Origin: Cymbomonas tetramitiformis
Taxonomy: Eukaryota; Chlorophyta; Pyramimonadophyceae; Pyramimonadales; Pyramimonadaceae
DNA: 64,000 nucleotides
Direction of reading: 5' to 3'
Assembly (NCBI GenBank): GCA_001247695.2
Contig: LGRX02024700.1
Coordinates: forward strand, 31,648-95,647
How positions within the stretch are numbered: the stretch's first letter is position 1; every line of letters begins with the position of its first letter. Shown here piece by piece: positions 1 through 11,926 of this stretch. The notes under the pieces were generated by a model, which made no database searches, was not told the DNA's origin, and saw only the letters and a program-made list of their open reading frames with translations. A program made the translations under genes and the position numbers.

Positions 1-35
1 CACCACCCTTCCTAGACAACTCTACATGTCGAGGA

Positions 36-1289
36 ATGTTACCTCCGCAATTCAAAAAATATAACCTCAAGCACACAGGTTCCTTTCTGACTCCCTGCGG
101 TGGAATGTTAAAAAACTGGCAAGAAAGCAAAGGCTTTTTCAGGCTGAACGGTAATAGACCCCCTGGATGGCTAACCGAAATCGAAAAGGAAATGCTTCAA
201 AACCGTGTAGGTTTGGACCCACAGGCCAGATATGTCAAGAAACAATATAGAGACAACATAGTACCCCCGGACACGGGTGAGTTTCATTGGAAAGGAAATG
301 GTGACCGAGATTCCATCTCTCTTATTCACATTACCAATATTGACTTAGAGGCCATGTCAATACGATACACAGAATACAGTAACAATGCCAAAAACCCTAA
401 TGTCTTTGTCAGAATCGAAGGAACCAGCAGTTTTCAATACGACTTTGAATATAGCATCACCGATGACGGTTGCATCCTAATTCCAGCAGGTTCCATTTTC
501 GAATGTAATGACCATATGGACCCGCCCTCTTCTGTTCTTGCTAAAGTCAGTGATATTAACTCACACTATGATTACATCTCGGACAGACAATATGAGACCA
601 TTATTGCCAGAATGAAAAACAAAACTGCGGAAGAAGAAAGTGAATACAGCTGCCCTAGCGACTCAGAAGAAGAATCTACCCCCTTCGCCGAAAAGAGCAA
701 ACAAATGGAGGATTATGATATGGCAAGCGATGGTTCCCTATTCGCCGGTAAAAAATCAGCATGCAGTGGTGCAGCATATGCCATAAAAAACTTTGACAAC
801 GGAATGCCACGTGTTCGGAAGATGAATATCCCCCCCTCAAGAACTTTCGCCGCACCGGGGCTTCTTATCAAGGAAGATATCCAAAACCCTAGTCGTACAT
901 CTGCTGAAATTGCGGGACTGCGATTCTTACTCACAGAACAAAAAGAGAATCTCCTCAAATCCATGGCTCCAATGGTACATGCCATTGACTCCATGGCCGC
1001 AATATCTGCTGTAACAAAGGATGGCAGATCCATGAGTGCCCGGGACAAATTACGTGAAGCTAACCGCAGACATGTGCAGGCTGTTCGCCTACTGTTAGAA
1101 GAACTTGGCTTCTACAGTGAAGGAGATCACAGTAAAATTATCCTTAAATGGATCAGGGGTCACAATAATGACAAAGTCCATGACAGAGTGGACCGTACTG
1201 CCAAAAGAGCCTCATTCAGAGGGGGTTGTTTAGACATCTCCCGCTACGACCCTGCCGAGGAATTGCCATTCTCGTTATTCTTTTTTTGA
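36..1289 (+). pseudogene. Retroelement RNase H domain (ORF fragment)
   Basis: The last 190 residues of this 417-aa frame fit a retroelement RNase H. The catalytic set is visible in order: Asp232 in the motif MASDGS, Glu291 in SAEIAG, Asp318 in HAIDSMAAI, and a C-terminal WIRGH plus Asp383/Asp386 and AK signature. RNase H degrades the RNA strand of RNA-DNA hybrids during reverse transcription. The first 200 residues are not recognised and include an acidic low-complexity stretch near 195-215. The frame ends at a T-run (1,279-1,287), but the next frame continues directly in sense, so the stop probably comes from a one- or two-base indel. The start at 36 is only the first ATG in the window. Confidence 0.6.
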
Positions 1290-1698
1290 GGTCCCTATTT
1301 TAGGTGATATCCGCAGTCACATTAGAAGAATTCAACGTCTCTCACACTACCATAATTGGAGAACTCTACAGTCTCAAGGGAAGTACTTGAGGATGCTCGA
1401 CGAGAATAACACCACCCCCACTAAAGATATTTCCAAAATTACACCTAAAGCTTTCACTGCTTCTAGAAGCAGAGAACTCCTGGGTCTCCAAGCCTCTCCA
1501 GCACGTTTATTCAAACTGGGGAAAATCGGGACTGAAAACTGCCCCTACTGCCAACAGAATACAAAATGCACCTTCGAACACATCCAACTTGAATGCTCAG
1601 GACATAATAATAGTCTGCATAGTCTTAGAACAACCCAAGATGGCGAACTAAGGAAAATCATTGCTGAAGAAACCTCGCAGGAAAGCCCAAACTACTAA
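1290..1698 (+). pseudogene. Retroelement C-terminal zinc-binding segment
   Basis: This frame is open straight from the T-run that ends the RNase H frame. It contains a CPYC pair followed by H and C (CPYCQQN, then FEHIQLEC) at about 1,540-1,595. That spacing matches the CCHC-like motif commonly found downstream of RNase H or endonuclease regions in LINE proteins, where it is thought to help bind nucleic acid. The short arginine- and histidine-rich stretch before it (SRELLGL) is also typical. It is a continuation of the broken element rather than a separate gene. No usable start of its own is needed or proposed. Confidence 0.45.
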
Positions 1699-1699
1699 A

Positions 1700-3020
1700 C
1701 CCTGGAAAAGGTACCACATACATCAAAACACAGCCATCGAAACTTTTTCCACTTGCTGACCTAAGACAGGAAATGAATGAGGAATTATACTTACACGCTC
1801 TCCCGGAAGCTAGCATGTACCGACCATCAATTTCAAAAAAGAATACCATTGCTGTGACCGCTAAACCCGAAGTGGACCATGTCACGGGGACAATTAAATA
1901 TCCCGAACTCCAATATGTCCAAAAGAAAGAGTTTTGGAAACTTTTGGCCTGGCACCGCCTTTCCGACAAAGCATTTCCATGCTCACTTGCGGAGTACTCG
2001 AATAGGGCACACGATATTCACGAAGCACTCAATGCATGTAAGTTTGAATCGGGGGATCCTAAAAACTGCTACGCAATCAGAAGAAGCCTCTTAGATATTT
2101 TGGTGGATGACAGGAACCTTGACAAAAACGGCTGTGAACTTTTCTCAAACCCACTAAATGCCCACCCTAGAATTCACTCGAGAAGATGCATACCCACCAC
2201 AAGAATGAAAAAAATCCCTCAGGCCCTTCTGCCATCATGGCAAAATTGGCTTTGATGGTCTCGCTTGGGATGCCTACGTGGATCCGATAACAGGCATCGG
2301 CAGAATCGTTTATGGAAATCCCCCCTTTGATGGGAAGAAAAGGGCAAATCTTCGGCGGTTATGACTACCTTGGAAATGGGATATAAAGCGGCCAACACCG
2401 TCCCCGGATTTTCAGGAACATGGATTCTTCCGTTGTCTCCCAAAAACCAAAAAAGATGGTTCGATAAAGGTTTTAAACTTGTTTTCAGATTCCCGCATAA
2501 CACTATTCCATTTATCCCACATGGCTATTGGACGGGTGATGACCCCTACGTGCTTCCAGGTGGTGGATGCTATAAGGATGACTTTTCGGATGTTGTTATC
2601 ATAGCTATAGACAGTGCACCCAGTGATACTCAACTAGCCTTTGACTGGAGGCCTACACAGAAAAATATTGCCAGATGGTTCCTTAACGTCCTACCTAAGT
2701 CCAGAGTCACGAAGAAGAGGCTAGAATACACAGGAGTCAGCCCTGATATTTGGAATGAAGTTCTGAACGAAAGCGACAAAGTACTTCCCTCTTCGCTTTG
2801 CCCATGGCCCACTCAAGACCCTCCTTATCATCAGAGTGATATTGAGCCTTATTATGGTGGTCATCACGACACGACAATCACAAACGCAAATTCCAAGCCC
2901 TTCATAAGCACCGTGAAATGGCCCAAAGTTCTTACACTCATGGGATACCTTCCTCCTCTTTTTGGTACTGTCCTCAACACAATAGGTGTTCCCCGTGGCA
3001 AGATTAAACCTCTCCTTTAA
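1700..3020 (+). pseudogene. Methyltransferase-like (NPPF) tail of the retroelement, frame-broken
   Basis: The frame is open from about 1,700 to 2,255, with ELFSNPLNAH near its end. It continues in another frame with FDGLAWDAY and GNPPFDGK (about 2,245-2,362), then in a third frame from 2,361 to 3,020 that includes the phrase WILPLSPKN. The order ELF..NPLNAH, a D-x-L-x-x-DAY block, NPPF and a LP..N..WF block resembles the DAM-like N6-adenine methyltransferase fold carried by phages and by DIRS/PAT retroelements. NPPF would be the catalytic motif IV. At least two frame changes show it is dead in this copy. The family assignment is my reading of short motifs only. Confidence 0.4.
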
Positions 3021-3588
3021 AAACTTTCAAGAATTTGTAGGCAACCCACCAAAAATAGGCGAGACGTGTTTCTGTTAAACACCACCACCACCTTAAACAC
3101 TGATCCGCATACAGTTGACATCTCATGCAGTGAAGCCATGACAGAAACAGAAGCTGTGCAACAGTCAAACGACTTTCTTCAAACCCTCCTGCAATAATTC
3201 TCCAAAAATTTGCAATAAAAGATGGTTCCGTGTCCTAAAGGGGAGGGGCCGTCCCCCTCCCCCTCCCCGCCACGCCCCCTGCCCCTCTCCCCCGCCCACC
3301 CGACCCCCTTCCTCAACGTCTCCAAAAACCCTTAATTCTTCGACTTCCCTCCCCACCGCTCAGATTCAGCCACCCCTCCACTCACCCGGCCATGGCTGCT
3401 TCTCCATCTTCTAGAGTTTTTGTTTGCCTAGCACTTAGCTTTTTCTCTAGATGTCACCCTGCTGAAAAGTGGGCTGAGCCCCTTTGTGGGCGCGCTATAG
3501 CAGAGGGAGTAGCCCCTGGTGTTTTCACCAGCCTGCTTTGCAGGGTTACCGCACTCTCAGGACTTTGTCCCCTTTACTAGCGTAAATG
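3021..3588. other. 3' flank of the retroelement with a cytosine-rich tract
   Basis: No supported gene. Positions about 3,241-3,310 are a nearly pure C/T tract of CCCCTCC type. Positions 3,430-3,585 look like the non-coding 3' end of a repeat that runs into the TTA microsatellite. Short open frames here are made by low complexity. Confidence 0.5.

Positions 3589-3619
<31 letters not shown>
3589..3619 (+). repeat. (TTA)n microsatellite
   Basis: About ten TTA units in a row. It may be the simple-repeat tail left by a non-LTR retroelement, since such tails are common in LINEs, but it lies about 570 bases after the last recognisable coding motif. Confidence 0.85.
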
Positions 3620-6600
3620 GCTCTTCACTATATATGTATGACACGGGTGCACCGTTGCACCCGTAGCGGGCATGCAAATTCTACTGAGAGTCGTCGGCAT
3701 CCTTCATATATGGTATCGGTGGCATCGATCGCATGCAAATGCGCGGGTATTCTTGGCTAAAGTGTATGATCGAATATATGACATTGTTGATCGCCCACGA
3801 TCTCACGAGTCCCATAAATAATTAACATGTACGACATGCATGGTGTGACTGGGTCATATATCGATTTATACAATACTGTCGCCACAGTCATATCGCGTCA
3901 GGGTCATCGTCATGTTAGATTCGAATAGCATATGACTGACGATCGATTCTTGTCGATTGTCATATGGTAGTAGTGAATCACATGTCTTAACATATCTCAC
4001 GTAATAAATTCAACAGACCTCAACACGGCGCAATATCAGCGGCGGAACGAAAACTGTGTACCGTTACCGGTTGTGGCTGCGACGATTGCTGGCGTAATTT
4101 TCAAGGATTTGGTGTTCGCAGATTTGCTACTACCGAGTTCTGGCTAGAAGACACGCTTGGATTCGGGACGCGTGATGGTGGATGGAGTTGACCGTAGATC
4201 AATCACATCTGGCGGCACATTGCTGTTTTGTTAATCGGTTTTGGGGGATTGACAAAACTCTTTTGCTGACAAACCGCACAGCCGCTGATTCAATGATTTG
4301 CCGATCGGTTTGTTTGCCGGTACTCTGTATTGACCTATATGAGTATTCCAAGACTGCGGCCCTACCCTAGCTCTTGCAGCGAGAATTGTGGTCTGAATTT
4401 GGACTCGTGACATGGGTGCCCCTATCGCTATAATCTATCCACCCACGTTTTTACCTCCAGCCAATGGCGCGTCTGGGTACGCCTTGGGAAGGCCTCACGA
4501 GTGGTCGCATTTCCCTTCGGCTCACTCTTTGCGCCGTGCCGGCTTCGCCGGTACTCCGATTGGGATGCAGCCAATGCAGCCCTTAGGCTGGCAGACATGT
4601 ATTGTGTGTGAGCAGGATGTATTTGCCAAGGTTAGAACCATGAATTCAAAAACTTCTTAATGGAATTTCATTTGGTTAGGAACACCTTCGATCAAGTAAA
4701 TTAAACACCTCTGAAACACTCACTATCAGCAAGCACCAACTTGAACCCCCGAAGTTGCTGATCCTTCACTTATCTTACAAGACAGTGTATGAAGCAAAAA
4801 GGCTGGCATAGATTAAACTGCTACTTTAGGATAAGGCAATTTCGTTACACGTTCACTGTAAACTTCGATCTTCTCCGAGGAAACTAAAGCCTTGCCCAGT
4901 CCACATAAGCATTGTGTTGTCGAGCACTGCTCCATCCTTCCGAAAGCTGCGGGAATCACCTTCAGAATGTGCACGCCACGGACGAGGAATAGGTGAGGTG
5001 GGTGACTTGAATAGTCAAGTCTTTCGAAGGGAAGACCAGGGAAGGAGCACGGGAGCTGCAGAAATTTGGTCAAGTGAGCGTCTTAGCTGCATGCTTGGAG
5101 GCTAGAGAAGGGGCAGGTGGAGTGCGGAAGAGGCAGGACGTGAGCTCACAGTGCAGCAGGCCCACACCTCAAACTACAAGCTTCCGTTGGAGGAGATCTG
5201 CATAGTGTATCCGCCTGTCAACAGGAGAGACACGATTGACAGCAAGCCTGAGGGCACGAACTGCACACGCGAAGCCATCCCCACCCCGCATGCTCAGCGG
5301 CACGTACAGAGTCCGCAGGTGGTCAGAATTGGTCACAGCGTTACGATGCATAACGTGGGCAGTCGATGCACCTAGTTGTTTAGACTGCACTAAGGAAAAG
5401 TGCCCTCATCTCGGACCTGGGGAGTTTCTGATCGCAACAATCTTGCTGCCTCTGTCGCACTCTCCCAGGAGCAACCTCGTAGCGCGCTCCCATGAGCACC
5501 CTGGTTCCTTCGTCGCAGCTCCCAAGCTAGAACCTCGCCCGCGCCATCGCTCGCATGGAACAGCGCGACTTCTGCCTGGTCTCTCACAGGCGCGCCGACG
5601 AGAACCTCGCATGCCGCATCGTGAGCGCCCAATAAAAACCTTAGGCTGAAGGTCGCCAGCGTGACGACCCTCGGCCAGGAAGGGCTAACGCTCATATCCG
5701 GCTCGAGGAAAGTGCGATTTGAAAGCCCGCAGCCTGGGTGCAGTGCGATCCGGCGATGCATTTTGTTCCTCTCAGCTTTGCAGGACGGCGGCTTCCTAAG
5801 AGATCCCGGGTCGCGTGGACCTCGGGCTCTACAGGTTGAAAGTAACAGTTTGCCTGTTGCCTCGAAAGTACGACTCTCGGAGAGGTGGACTCCGTTGCGC
5901 CTTTGTGGGGGTTCAGCCGCCAGAGCTCTACACCCGGGCCACTGTCGAAGAAGAAGAGTGCTGTGTCCACAAGCTCAATTTGAGAGCTCCCTCACTGCCA
6001 GCTGGCACCAGAATCTCGGAGCAAGAATGGAAAACCAGCTGCGGTGAATGCTTGACGGGTGGTTGGCGCTCTGACGTGATGCTCGCGGTAATTGGGCGAG
6101 CGCTGTATTACTGGCGACGTATAGTAACACAAGGGAGAGAGCGGATCAGGGCTCCGAGATGGCATACCCGTCCGGTGCGCCAATACAAGGTACTACTCAG
6201 GATTAAGGTTCCGACAGAGGTCCCTGCATGGCATAGTTGGGAGACAGTCAGGAGTGCGGTGTCGAGCTTGAGCAACGTTGGAGGAACTGCAGATGCGAAG
6301 GGATGATGTGACGCCTCAACGCGAAGAACAGAGCACAAAGTAAGTGTTTCGACACTTCAGCAGGCCTATGTGTTTGTAAAAGGTCGCCCTCGCGTACCAA
6401 GCGCAAGTTGAAGTGCTAGCATCGGATTGGTGCCCATAATTACAGCGGCATAAGCTTGGACACTCCCCATCAGAAGGCCGCAAGCAAGTGATATTCTGCT
6501 TCGTTTTTTCAAGTACCCGGCAGCTCCACCCGCTGTTTACAACAGATACCGACCCCGTCAACTTCCGAGATTCCGCGCAAGCAGGAGTAAACCTTAAGGA

Positions 6601-7100
6601 TTCCTGCGGGTAACTCTGGTCGAAACCCTGAGTAAAACCCTGATATGGCACGAGATAATTAGGGTCGAAACGGCCCAAGCATCTTTTAATGAAGGTGATG
6701 TCCAGATCGTGCACAAAGTCTCCAAGCGTTTGCAGTGAAACACTTAGAAACAGGCGCAACGACTGCTCACCCACTAGGAGCACTGCATACGTTGCCGTAG
6801 TGAGCTGCACGAGCAGTCCACCTCGCTCTGGCTCTCCGAAGTTGCCGTCACCTCCACCACCGCCTCCACGACCTCCTCTACCTCTACCTCCACCTCCGGC
6901 CCCTGCTGCTCCATAACCCGACAAAGAGATGTGGTTTGAGCCTAATTTGGAACGTCGAGCTGCTCTCCACGCCACTGAAAGGCCATACTGTGGCGTGTTT
7001 GACGTTCAGTTCACTTGGCAGCCAAACAGATTGAGGTGCACCGTGTGTTCACGCTCCCTCGAAACGACAAACAGATCCGATACTGGTGCGCGCGCGCCCG
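3620..7100. other. Non-coding or unrecognised host DNA
   Basis: I see no convincing gene. The frames here are short, overlap on both strands and lack recognisable motifs. A proline/glycine-type low-complexity run of CCTCCACC units sits at about 6,846-6,908. An AATAAA-type signal occurs at 5,632-5,638 but I cannot link it to a gene. Host exons could be hidden here. Confidence 0.4.
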
Positions 7101-7694
7101 TTAGTGCGTGTGCATTCGCAGGTTCGAGCAAGTGTATACGATTACACGTGCAATAGAATCGGTCGGTATGACGGAAGAAGGAGTGCGTTTTGAAAGCTCT
7201 GTTGTTCGGATGAGTTTGCTGTTCGTTTCTCTGAAGTGTTGTCGCCTTTGTAAACGCGCAGCAGAAGAAGAAAGAAAAAAGCTTAAAGAGTTTTTATTTG
7301 TTTCACGTTTCTCATACGCGATACCGGTATCATGGGAAAGCTCACCGCCAGAGTATTCCCTTGCTGTCGTGTAGTTCCTCGTTCCGTAGCTTCTTGGAGT
7401 TTTGTAGTTCACGGGAGAGCCATAAAACTTTGAAGTCACCGAAGCTGTAGACTTAGACTTTTTCTCACGTGGAACTTGCACGGTCTTAGGTCCATATGGC
7501 TGAGGGCTTTGATACGGCTGAGGGCTTTGATATGGTTTAGGGCTTTGATAGGGCGGGTTGGAGTTTCTAATGTCCCTCTGGCGTGTGCTCAGGGACGTCG
7601 CAGACGTTTTCGCTCTATACTGATAGTGAAAAGATTTGGAAAACAACTTCGCACATTCCAGCCTTTGGAGCGGGTGACGGCAGGGATATGGCAT
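7101..7694 (-). CDS. Possible host hypothetical protein with YQSP-QPY repeats
   Basis: This minus-strand frame encodes about 197 aa if started at the first in-frame ATG (7,694). Its only notable feature is a short tandem repeat of a Tyr-Gln-Ser-Pro-Lys/Gln-Pro unit (DNA about 7,500-7,555), followed by a basic, Ser/Thr/Tyr-rich stretch. Proline-tyrosine repeats of this kind are disordered. The rest is not recognised. It could be an exon of a larger gene or a chance frame stretched by the repeat. No promoter or splice signal was found that would settle it. Confidence 0.2.
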   Translation of the reverse strand: MPYPCRHPLQRLECAKLFSKSFHYQYRAKTSATSLSTRQRDIRNSNPPYQSPKPYQSPQPYQSPQPYGPKTVQVPREKKSKSTASVTSKFYGSPVNYKTPRSYGTRNYTTAREYSGGELSHDTGIAYEKRETNKNSLSFFLSSSAARLQRRQHFRETNSKLIRTTELSKRTPSSVIPTDSIARVIVYTCSNLRMHTH

Positions 7695-8512
7695 GGGACT
7701 TGCTGAAAGCAGGCCGATAGAGCGAGATGGGTTGTGAATACGTCCTGCGTTCAAATTTCACTTGCTAGGTCTTGCAGCATTTTGCGCATGGCGCACATGA
7801 TTTGAGATCGGTTTCGCATGTATTGGAAGCGGCTTTCAGGACAATACATGTTTGTCGTTCACAAGAGCAGGCCAGGGCGATACACACTGAACACTCTCCG
7901 TCTCGTCTGACTCTCACAAGCTCTCGTTTTAATACAAACTTTTAGTATCCCTCTCTTTTCGTTTTGTTCGAGGTTCGTCTCGTCCCGTGCGCGCTCGCAT
8001 GTTTAAATCGAAATGATAATGACTTAAATTAATTTACCCCGGGGAGCCAAATCGCCCCCGGCTACCATACAGGGTCAAGGGCAGTCCCTATCCTAAAAGT
8101 TCCCCCTGCTAGCACATACATGGAGAATCCGACTACGAGTCTATTGCGTATTCAATTAGTCGGGGGGTATTTAAAAAGTTTTTAGTCGCTGCTCATTTAT
8201 TTAATGATTTTAGTCGCCGGTCATACTCGTGGACACTACAGTACAGTACTTTTACACGCCGTCGAGTTTAAACTATTCAAGTCTAGGCATTTCCCGCCTG
8301 CGCAAACTGTCGTCCATTAGATTCGTGCACGTGGCGTGCATGCAGCAGTACACACCCGTTGCCACCGCAGATTGCGTACATACGTCATCGTCGCTGGGTA
8401 CTTGTATGATGGTTGTAGGGCCGAAGAATGTCTTGTGACAATGTGAGACGAATTCGCACTCAGATCAGATCAAAGCGTCACAAGTGCATCCATTCTGTTT
8501 CTCTCTACAAGC

Positions 8513-8840
8513 ATGCGGTCCGGCATGAGACCCAAGAGTACCTTCATACTCATATTTCTCCTATGTTTAGAGCTCTTGCCCCGCTCGATTACTGCGGCGA
8601 CTGTCACCCCCGATGAGGCCAAGAAGCAGAAGCTCCAGAGTGCTATGACGTCCTTCTTCTCTGCTCTTCGTCCTCCAGCAAATGTTTCCGACGAGTTTCT
8701 CGAATGTAATAATGCAAACGGGACGCAGTCTTTGGTGGTGTCTAATGACTCACCGCCGAATACTTTGGCTTCTCGACCGCGTGCAGCATGCACCTTGAAG
8801 CGTAAACGTGGCCGTCCTGTGGGATGGCGCAAGCATCCTT
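8513..8840 (+). pseudogene. AT-hook open frame, 5' part, split by an LTR retrotransposon
   Basis: The frame starts with a hydrophobic stretch (residues about 10-30) and contains an AT-hook-like core, KRKRGRPVGW, near residue 95-104, which would bind the minor groove of AT-rich DNA. At 8,840 the frame runs into the left LTR of an inserted element. The same frame resumes exactly after the right LTR at 15,890, once the TCCTT target duplication is allowed for. The pieces therefore belong together and the gene was cut by the insertion. Function is not recognised; it may itself be part of an older transposon. Confidence 0.5.
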
Positions 8841-9083
8841 TGCGAGGAAGACAGATTCGCTGTCCGGCTAAGCTCGCTAGGAATCAAACTGATAATCATA
8901 TAACTTGTGTCTGGCCGAAGCTTTATGCTCTCGGAAACCCAGACAGTGAAACGATGACTGTACTCCTGTACTGTACTACTGTACAGTACAGTGCTAGGAT
9001 GTCACGGACACGAGACGGAAGCAGGGTCAGGCTAGGGGCTAGTCAGAGCCCATAATAACTAAGCCTAAACCCGAAGTCCAGCA
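8841..9083 (-). repeat. Left LTR of the outer element
   Basis: 243 bp, nearly identical to 15,642-15,884. It contains a perfect 11-bp inverted repeat with a 4-base loop at 8,966-8,991, built on CTGTACTGTAC. The close match of the two LTRs suggests a fairly recent insertion. Confidence 0.85.
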
Positions 9084-9271
9084 CACCACCCGTGGGTGTG
9101 ACTACCTAGCAAGGCAGGTACAGGATATACAACCACGAGATAATAAACAAACACCTAGTACGTGCAACTCGGTGGAAACTGATCACTTCTAGCTGGGTGC
9201 CGGGGTCTTGACCCGGTCATCCCACTACTGGGCTAAAGCTAATCAAGCTGCCAGGACAATTGAAAAGAAAC

Positions 9272-11443
9272 TCAGCCACTTTGAAGCTGGTCAGTAGAGC
9301 CGAGTTCAGCGGTTGGGATGTGAATGCAGAGTAATCCCGAAGTGAATTGTAAGCTGTCCGTTCGAAATCGAGCACCACCAGGCCCAAGTGGGCAAGGTGG
9401 ATCCACAGCAGAAAGTAAAGCAACTGAAGAACTTAATTGAGCAGGATCCCACGGCGGTTTGAGCATTGAAGAGGAACACAGAAGAACTCGATCATCTGGC
9501 GGCCAATCACGGATGTCCGTAGCACCAAGCGGTGAAACCGAAGCAAAGAGATCTCCAGTAGACCGACGGACGGTGGCTCCGGGCTCAACCAGGCCCCTGT
9601 CACCACCGCCCACGGCAACCAAAGACGCCGTAGCACTGGCTAGCAGAGAACAACAGAGCATCGAGGACATCAATGCACACCGGAGAAAACTCGGCGGAGC
9701 CCGTGGACGGCACATCGGAGCTGCTAGTGGCGATGCCCCCCTGTCAGAGTCATGCTCAAGAGTGCCGAAGGAGCCAAAAGTCACTTGCTGCCCGCCGTCA
9801 GAGTCATTGTCAGATCCTTGGTCGTTGTCAGAGCCTTCAGAGCCAACGTCAGAAGTCTCGATCCTCATGCCAGCAAACAGCGGAGCCGGCGCAGAGTCGC
9901 CAAGCTGGAGTGATGGGACAGAGCCAGGCAAGCCGAGAGAGCCAGGGACAGCCACTGGTGGGTCATGAGCCGTAGGCACACCACCTGCCACGAGTGCAGA
10001 GGGATCCCGAACCGCAGGCGGTGGCGGAATCGAGCCCCGTGCACCCGAGTGGAATGTGGCCAGACCAAATTGAGCCATGCCGCCATCGTCAGCTGCCGCA
10101 TCCTGAGCGGAAGCCGCCGCATCCTGAAAGTGCCTCAGAGATGTGGGCTCAGCCGGCACAAAGGAATGCGCCGACAGCTCGACCACCTCCGGGCGACCCT
10201 CCATCGTGCAGCGTGACTCGAAGGCGTGCTCATCCCCCGCGTCATAGAAACGCTGGAAACGAACAGCCAGACACTCAGTCTCGTAGTCTTCAACTGCACC
10301 ACAATAGTGGGCAGAGTGAAGACCGCCGTTGGGGCACTCAGCATGCCAGTGCTTCAAACCACTTTGTGCACACACCGCATTCTTGCAGTGGGGCACGAAG
10401 GCACCACTCTTCTTGTCAAATGAGACAGGAGGAGCGGTGCCAAGTGGCCGAACACCAGGACGATGATGCTTGGCAGAGCGGGGAAGGTGCTTGCCCGCAG
10501 GCGGTGGCCCTTCCCGCTTCTGCCGCTTCAGGTCACGAATGTCCTGTTGCATGCGCTCCAGCTGCTTCTGCAGACTGGACAACGCCGCAGCCAGGTCAGA
10601 CGCGCCATCGCCAAATGACAGGGCAGAGACAGGGGCGTCAGAGACTTTCAGGCCGTGGCGGAACTGCTCCCGCACACGAGCCTGAATAGTCAAAAGAGAC
10701 ACGCCTTGCCGCTGGTCAGCCCGAGCCAAGGAATTAGCCAAGTCACGATACAGCCACGAATCGCCGAGAGCCTTCAGAAACTGCCGCTTCACCGCGTCCT
10801 CTGGCAAGTTGTGGGAACGTTGAACGTCCCTCAACAGGCCATTGAACTCGCGGATGCCACGGTCAGGATCTTTGCTGCTGGGGATGCGGACCGCCAGCAG
10901 CAACTCAAAAGAGTCAAAGGGTTCCGAGCGTTCCTGGAGCATGCGCACCACCTCAAGGGCAGCGCGCTTGCCATCTCCAGGAACGTCGGACCCAGAGGCC
11001 TCAAGCCAGTCACGAGCAGGTGAGCCAGGGCGAGCCAGAAAGGTCAGAGCCGAGAGCAGCAACTCGTTGGCTTCATGCCTAGCCTCAACTGCCATGTCAG
11101 TCAAGTCAAACAGGGGAGCAAACGCCGATGATTGGAGCACGAACTGCGTGCGCAATTCATGCATCAATTGTGAAAAAATGTCCACTGCATCTGCCTCTGT
11201 CCCTGCAAAGCGCTCCGATTTGTCTCCCAGAATTTTAGTGGCAACGGTCTTGGCAACCTTTCTGTCGAAATTTTCCCGAGCAAGCCGCTGACATTTCTCA
11301 AGAACCTCCTTCGCGGCTGCGCTGGTCGGAGTTGGCAGCTGCGGCGTGTGCGGTGTCGCAGCGTGCTGCGCACCAACGTCATCAAAAATTGTTTCTAATC
11401 TACGGACGCGAGACCGCGTCACTCTATTTGCCGTGGTAACCAT
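9272..11443 (-). CDS. Gag-like protein of the outer LTR element
   Basis: 723 aa from an ATG at 11,443. The first 290 residues are helical and charged, like a Ty3/Copia-type capsid region. A coiled-coil-like segment around 285-310 is followed by basic residues, then a Cys/His knuckle near 355-375 (C-x4-C-x6-H-x4-C), a variant of the CCHC zinc knuckle that binds RNA. The C-terminal half is acidic and proline/serine-rich, with a hydrophobic stretch (about 600-625) that could cross a membrane, which is odd for a gag. It shares overall plan with the gag of the nested element at 12,255-14,771. It would package element RNA into particles, relying on enzymes from an autonomous relative. Confidence 0.6.
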   Translation of the reverse strand: MVTTANRVTRSRVRRLETIFDDVGAQHAATPHTPQLPTPTSAAAKEVLEKCQRLARENFDRKVAKTVATKILGDKSERFAGTEADAVDIFSQLMHELRTQFVLQSSAFAPLFDLTDMAVEARHEANELLLSALTFLARPGSPARDWLEASGSDVPGDGKRAALEVVRMLQERSEPFDSFELLLAVRIPSSKDPDRGIREFNGLLRDVQRSHNLPEDAVKRQFLKALGDSWLYRDLANSLARADQRQGVSLLTIQARVREQFRHGLKVSDAPVSALSFGDGASDLAAALSSLQKQLERMQQDIRDLKRQKREGPPPAGKHLPRSAKHHRPGVRPLGTAPPVSFDKKSGAFVPHCKNAVCAQSGLKHWHAECPNGGLHSAHYCGAVEDYETECLAVRFQRFYDAGDEHAFESRCTMEGRPEVVELSAHSFVPAEPTSLRHFQDAAASAQDAAADDGGMAQFGLATFHSGARGSIPPPPAVRDPSALVAGGVPTAHDPPVAVPGSLGLPGSVPSLQLGDSAPAPLFAGMRIETSDVGSEGSDNDQGSDNDSDGGQQVTFGSFGTLEHDSDRGASPLAAPMCRPRAPPSFLRCALMSSMLCCSLLASATASLVAVGGGDRGLVEPGATVRRSTGDLFASVSPLGATDIRDWPPDDRVLLCSSSMLKPPWDPAQLSSSVALLSAVDPPCPLGPGGARFRTDSLQFTSGLLCIHIPTAELGSTDQLQSG

Positions 11444-11671
11444 GATGGAGAGACAGGGGAGAAGGTTGAGCTAAACAGGGAGATGGCGTAAGATCTCCTA
11501 CAGCGGCCAGATGTTTTGTAGAAGTCTCAGCGGAATCAGATCGAAACTCACAGGTCGTGAGCGGAACAACGAGAGCGGCCAAAATAAGTTACGTGTGGAA
11601 CGACCTCGCCGGAGCCAGCGGCGCACGAAACAAATCAACTCTTCTTGCGACGATACTGCCGTAAAAAAAAC

Positions 11672-11926
11672 TACCGGAATATCCTAGTTCACTAGATATC
11701 AGAGGGTTCCGAACTGTGTGGATAAACTGTGATAAGATAATAAACCCTAAGCTAGATATACCCGGAACGGTCTCGCAACGGTCTCGGATACTAGCCTACC
11801 TGTGACACAGCGTGTGTCACAGCACGAACCTATAGATCAGTCAGCGGTCCAGTGTTGGTCCTAGGGGTCTGTCATAGGGGCCTGCACCGGGACTCCCAGT
11901 CAGGGCTGCCTATACAGATTCCAGCA
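11672..11926 (-). repeat. Left LTR of the nested element
   Basis: 255 bp, differing from the right LTR by a one-base A indel and about one substitution. It contains an inverted repeat CTGTGACAC...GTGTCACAG at about 11,800-11,822. Confidence 0.85.

Larger units (their letters stand above)
1..3020 (+). mobile_element. Decayed retroelement fragment with RNase H, zinc motif and methyltransferase-like region
   Basis: Three plus-strand reading frames follow one another and together read as one degenerate polyprotein tail. The order is an RNase H domain, a short Cys/His motif of the kind found at the end of LINE ORF2 proteins, and a region with an NPPF motif typical of N6-adenine methyltransferases. 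The frame changes at the T-run near 1,280, again near 1,700, and twice around 2,230-2,365, so the copy is not intact. The 5' part, including any reverse transcriptase, lies outside the window. DIRS-type elements also carry a DAM-like domain after RNase H, so the class (LINE or DIRS-like) is not settled. Confidence 0.6.
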
